A stretch of DNA of 64,000 nt, from NCBI GenBank assembly GCA_965204545.1, contig CBDBFA010000003.1, forward strand, positions 1,488,001-1,552,000, written 5' to 3'. The DNA is from JAABVD01 sp965204545. GTDB taxonomy: Bacteria > Verrucomicrobiota > Verrucomicrobiia > Opitutales > UBA2995. A model generated the notes under the pieces. It had not been told where the DNA came from. It was given only the letters and a program-made list of their open reading frames with translations, and made no database searches. The position numbers were made by a program, and so were the translations under genes. Positions 61,747-64,000 of the stretch are shown piece after piece. Numbering within the stretch: position 1 is the stretch's first letter; each line of letters opens with the position of its first letter.

Positions 61747-62523
61747 TCAAGTTGTCCGGCTCCGCGATAATTGCACCAGCAAAAGAATCCCCGATAAAAA
61801 TACCCCTGGCCACACAACCTGAAGGGGATCGGCCAGAAGGTAGCTCTTGTTTTGCCGCAGGATGGATCCCAGTTCGGAAAAATCGGGATCCCCCATGAGG
61901 CCCAGAAAGGCCAGGCCGCTGATTTCCAAGACGGAAAAGGAAAAGACCAGCTTGGCCAAGCCGAGGACATCGGGCTGCAGGTTGGGCCAAATCGTTTTAC
62001 GAAGAAGCATCCAGGAACGCGATCCCAGGACCCTGCTGGCTTGAACATAGAGGGTCTCCCTCTGGTGCAACCAGAGCACCCGCAACTGGCGGAAGGCAAA
62101 GGGCACGTTGCCCAGCGCCACCGCAAAAATCAAAGTAGCCGGGCCTTGCTTGAAATAAATCAACAAAATCAGGGCGATAAACAACACGGGAATGGCCAAC
62201 CAACCGGAAATGGTAGAGAGGATGAGCCGGCTCAACCAACCCGGACTCCTTTGCTCCACGACCAGGAGCGCCCCGGCCAGCAACAGGTTTCCCGCCATGG
62301 CGATGAAGCCCATGGAAATTGAATTTCCGCTACCCAGCCAGATTCGGCTGTAGAGGTCGCGGCCGAGGCCGTCGATGCCCAACCAGTGACCCGGGGAAGG
62401 GCCGGCCAAGCGTTCCGCCGTGAAGGTCTGAGAAAGCGGGTCGTAAGGGGTATGAATCAACCCTATGAAGGCCCATAGCGCCACGGCCCCTAAAATAATG
62501 TCGAATATTCTCGAGGCCTTCAC
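61747..62523 (-). CDS. Oligopeptide/dipeptide ABC transporter permease (OppC/DppC-like)
   Basis: The 258-residue inner-membrane subunit has five to six helices. The N-terminal part contains GPSPGHWLGIDGLGRDLYSRI, a hallmark of OppC/DppC proteins. The cytoplasmic loop YVQASRVLGSRSWMLLRKTIWPN contacts the ATPase. It overlaps the OppB-like gene by four bases. No ATPase gene follows before the NfeD operon, which runs on the same strand 72 bp further on. Confidence 0.9.
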   Translation of the reverse strand: MKASRIFDIILGAVALWAFIGLIHTPYDPLSQTFTAERLAGPSPGHWLGIDGLGRDLYSRIWLGSGNSISMGFIAMAGNLLLAGALLVVEQRSPGWLSRLILSTISGWLAIPVLFIALILLIYFKQGPATLIFAVALGNVPFAFRQLRVLWLHQRETLYVQASRVLGSRSWMLLRKTIWPNLQPDVLGLAKLVFSFSVLEISGLAFLGLMGDPDFSELGSILRQNKSYLLADPLQVVWPGVFLSGILLLVQLSRSRTT

Positions 62524-63533
62524 CTCACGTCCTTTCTCAGGGTCGGATCCATCCTGCGGGCCACGCTATCGGTCAGGGAAACCGTGGAAAAAACCAACAC
62601 AATCACGAACAAGAATCCGTTTTCGATAACGAAAAGGTCCTTTTCCAATATGGCGTTGATCAGGTAACTGCCCATGCCCGGCCAGGAGAAAACCGTTTCT
62701 GTCAGCACAGCTCCACCCAGCAGGGCGCTAAAATTTGTTCCCAAGGCGGTAATCAGAGGGGGGCTGGTCAATTTGAGCAGGTGCTTTACCCATAGGCGGA
62801 TCGGACCCAATCCGCGGGCCTTGAGGGCGACCACGAGGTTTCGCACCAGCGGACCCTGCAAGCGGGGATGGATTACGTTAACCGCTACCGCGGCCGGATA
62901 AAACGAAAGGCAGATGGCCGGGAGGCATAAATGGCGCAAAACGAGCCCGAACAATTCCAGCTTTCCGGTCAGGATCACGTCCAGCAACAAAAAGCCCGTT
63001 ACATGGGGCTTGTCGTAGGTAAAATCGAAGCGGCCCTCGGTCGGAAACACCTGCAGCCACAAGCTTCCCACTACAATGAGGATGAATCCCAACCAGAAAA
63101 TCGGAATGACCACGCCTATTACTCCCAGTCCATGACTCACCTTGCGCAACCACCAGGACTTACTGGAACTGGCCAGCAGGGCTACGGGGATTCCATAGAG
63201 CGCCCCCAGCGCCATGGCGGCCAAGGTGAGTTCCAATGTGGCAGCGAGCCGGGAAGCAATGTCCTCCGCAACCGGTCGCTCAGTGATCAGGCTACGCCCC
63301 CAATCACCTGAGACAAAGCGACCGAGGTAATTGAAGTATTGGAGTGGCAGAGGATCATCCAGGCCCAATCGGGCCCGCTCCATGGCCACCAGTTCCGGAT
63401 CGGGATTCTTGAGCCGCAAGGAAACGGGATCGCCTTCCAAAAGTCGGATCATGGTAAACAGCACCAGGCTTGCACCGAGGAAAACCCCGAAAATTACCCC
63501 GACCCTGCGCAAGCTGTTGATCAGATATCCCAC
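62520..63533 (-). CDS. Oligopeptide/dipeptide ABC transporter permease (OppB/DppB-like)
   Basis: The 337-residue permease shows the OppB pattern: an N-terminal helix (GVIFGVFLGASLVLFTMIRL), the periplasmic loop with PDPELVAMERARLGLDDPLP, ATLELTLAAMALGALYGIPV, and the ATPase-contact loop LVVALKARGLGPIRLWVKHL. It imports peptides together with the OppC-like partner and the binding protein encoded upstream at the window edge. The 97 bp gap to the binding protein gene contains AGTGATCAGTG-type short repeats. Confidence 0.92.
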   Translation of the reverse strand: MGYLINSLRRVGVIFGVFLGASLVLFTMIRLLEGDPVSLRLKNPDPELVAMERARLGLDDPLPLQYFNYLGRFVSGDWGRSLITERPVAEDIASRLAATLELTLAAMALGALYGIPVALLASSSKSWWLRKVSHGLGVIGVVIPIFWLGFILIVVGSLWLQVFPTEGRFDFTYDKPHVTGFLLLDVILTGKLELFGLVLRHLCLPAICLSFYPAAVAVNVIHPRLQGPLVRNLVVALKARGLGPIRLWVKHLLKLTSPPLITALGTNFSALLGGAVLTETVFSWPGMGSYLINAILEKDLFVIENGFLFVIVLVFSTVSLTDSVARRMDPTLRKDVR

Positions 63534-63650
63534 TTGAAGGAGTGATCGGTAGACAGTGATTAGTGATTAGTGGAAAGCTCGCCTTTGGGCCTCCTCGTCC
63601 TTCTCTCCCCCACTCTCCACAGATCACTGATCACTGACCACTCCTTTCCG
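63534..63650. repeat. Short AGTGAT-type repeats between peptide-binding protein and OppB-like genes
   Basis: AGTGATTAGTGATTAGTGG (63556-63574) faces ATCACTGATCACTGACCACT (63623-63642), giving two inverted tracts of the same simple motif across a pyrimidine-rich core. A similar tract occurs at about 16886-16916. The second tract overlaps the 3' end of the binding-protein gene. These are simple dispersed repeats; the tracts could also pair as a hairpin in RNA. Confidence 0.65.
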
Positions 63651-64000
63651 GTCGAACCGGACCCAAAAATATGTCGGCCGTTTTGCCAAGGGTGAACCCC
63701 GCTACGTCGGATTTCAGGACAACGATGTCCTCACCGTGAACCAGGGGCAAGTAAGGGAGATCGCGTCGCCAAATTTTCAATACGCCTTCATACAGTTTTT
63801 GCCGCTGATCCGGATCGCTGGTTTTGCGGGCGGCCAGAAGAAGGTCGTCCAATTTCACGTTCTTATAAAAGGCAATATTGTTGGCTGCCCCCATTTTGGC
63901 AGACCAGCTGGCGAGGTGAATGCTGAGAAAGTTGTCGGGATCGCCGTTGTCGCCCATCCAACCCAAAAATGCGAGTTCGTGACGACCGTTGCGGACGTGG
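63631..64000 (-). CDS. Oligopeptide-binding protein, C-terminal part only
   Basis: The frame is open to the window edge and gives the last about 122 residues. The stretch NGRHELAFLGWMGDNGDPDNFL is characteristic of the OppA/DppA (solute-binding family 5) C-lobe. RQKLYEGVLKIWRRDLPYLPL follows the usual pattern near the C-terminus. It is a periplasmic peptide-binding protein serving the OppB- and OppC-like permeases downstream. The N-terminus, including the signal peptide, lies beyond the window. Confidence 0.9.
   Translation of the reverse strand, partial: HVRNGRHELAFLGWMGDNGDPDNFLSIHLASWSAKMGAANNIAFYKNVKLDDLLLAARKTSDPDQRQKLYEGVLKIWRRDLPYLPLVHGEDIVVLKSDVAGFTLGKTADIFLGPVRPERSGQ

Noticed and set aside
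61747..64000. Peptide transporter lacking its ATPases as an oddity
   Set aside because: OppD/OppF genes are often elsewhere or upstream of the binding protein, which lies beyond the window edge.

Overview
The window is moderately GC-rich and densely coded, and comes from a diderm bacterium. Kdo synthesis (kdsA), a TonB-dependent receptor, several beta-barrel proteins, a LolA-like periplasmic carrier and an RND exporter all imply an LPS-type outer membrane. The mix of FloA/NfeD, an Asp23/AmaP-like pair next to accBC, the GldA-GldG-DUF4340 transporter and an AsmA-like protein suggests the PVC group, perhaps Verrucomicrobiota. That placement is inference, because no rRNA or classic marker gene is present. 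No tRNA, rRNA or CRISPR array was seen.

Layout. 1-3.2 kb (minus): pyrG, kdsA and the start of a striking fusion of a lipoyl domain, a peripheral-subunit-binding domain and beta-ketoacyl-ACP synthase III. 3.6-5.5 kb: a PfkB-type sugar kinase and a small beta-barrel protein. 6.0-13.8 kb (minus): squalene synthase, ispH, an MpaB/DUF2236-type oxygenase, an MMPL/RND exporter, a LolA-like protein and an outer-membrane protein, read here as a possible isoprenoid-lipid production and export group. 14.1-16.8 kb: a TonB-dependent receptor, followed by a repeat-rich spacer.

17.2-34.2 kb holds transport and signalling. On the minus strand lie an OFA-type MFS carrier, a HAMP membrane protein, a periplasmic binding protein, an NCS2 nucleobase permease with an extra C-terminal domain, and a polyamine-type ABC operon. 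On the plus strand lie STAS, a receiver-PP2C phosphatase and an RsbW-like kinase (a partner-switching set), then a second periplasmic binding protein, a HAMP histidine kinase and an ammonium transporter. The two binding-protein/HAMP pairs are paralogous and neither has an ABC permease of its own.

34.3-39 kb: glycosyltransferase, acetyltransferase, DUF2334 deacetylase-like protein, nadC and birA. 39-47 kb: a Gld-type ABC transporter and a large AsmA-like protein. 47.3-50.2 kb: accB, accC, Asp23-like, AmaP-like. 50.4-53.4 kb (minus): grpE-dnaJ and manA. 53.5-57.7 kb: a free-standing copy of the FtsK membrane domain immediately before full-length ftsK, then a RodZ-like protein. 57.9-61.7 kb (minus): a long NfeD, a short NfeD, floA and a proline-rich membrane protein. 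61.7-64 kb (minus): part of an oligopeptide ABC transporter.

A recurring 180-230 bp palindromic element occurs at five complete sites and one half site, nearly always abutting gene ends. It has near-perfect terminal inverted repeats, arms that change together between copies, and an optional outer extension at either end. With the lipoyl-KASIII fusion it is the most promising undescribed feature of the window.
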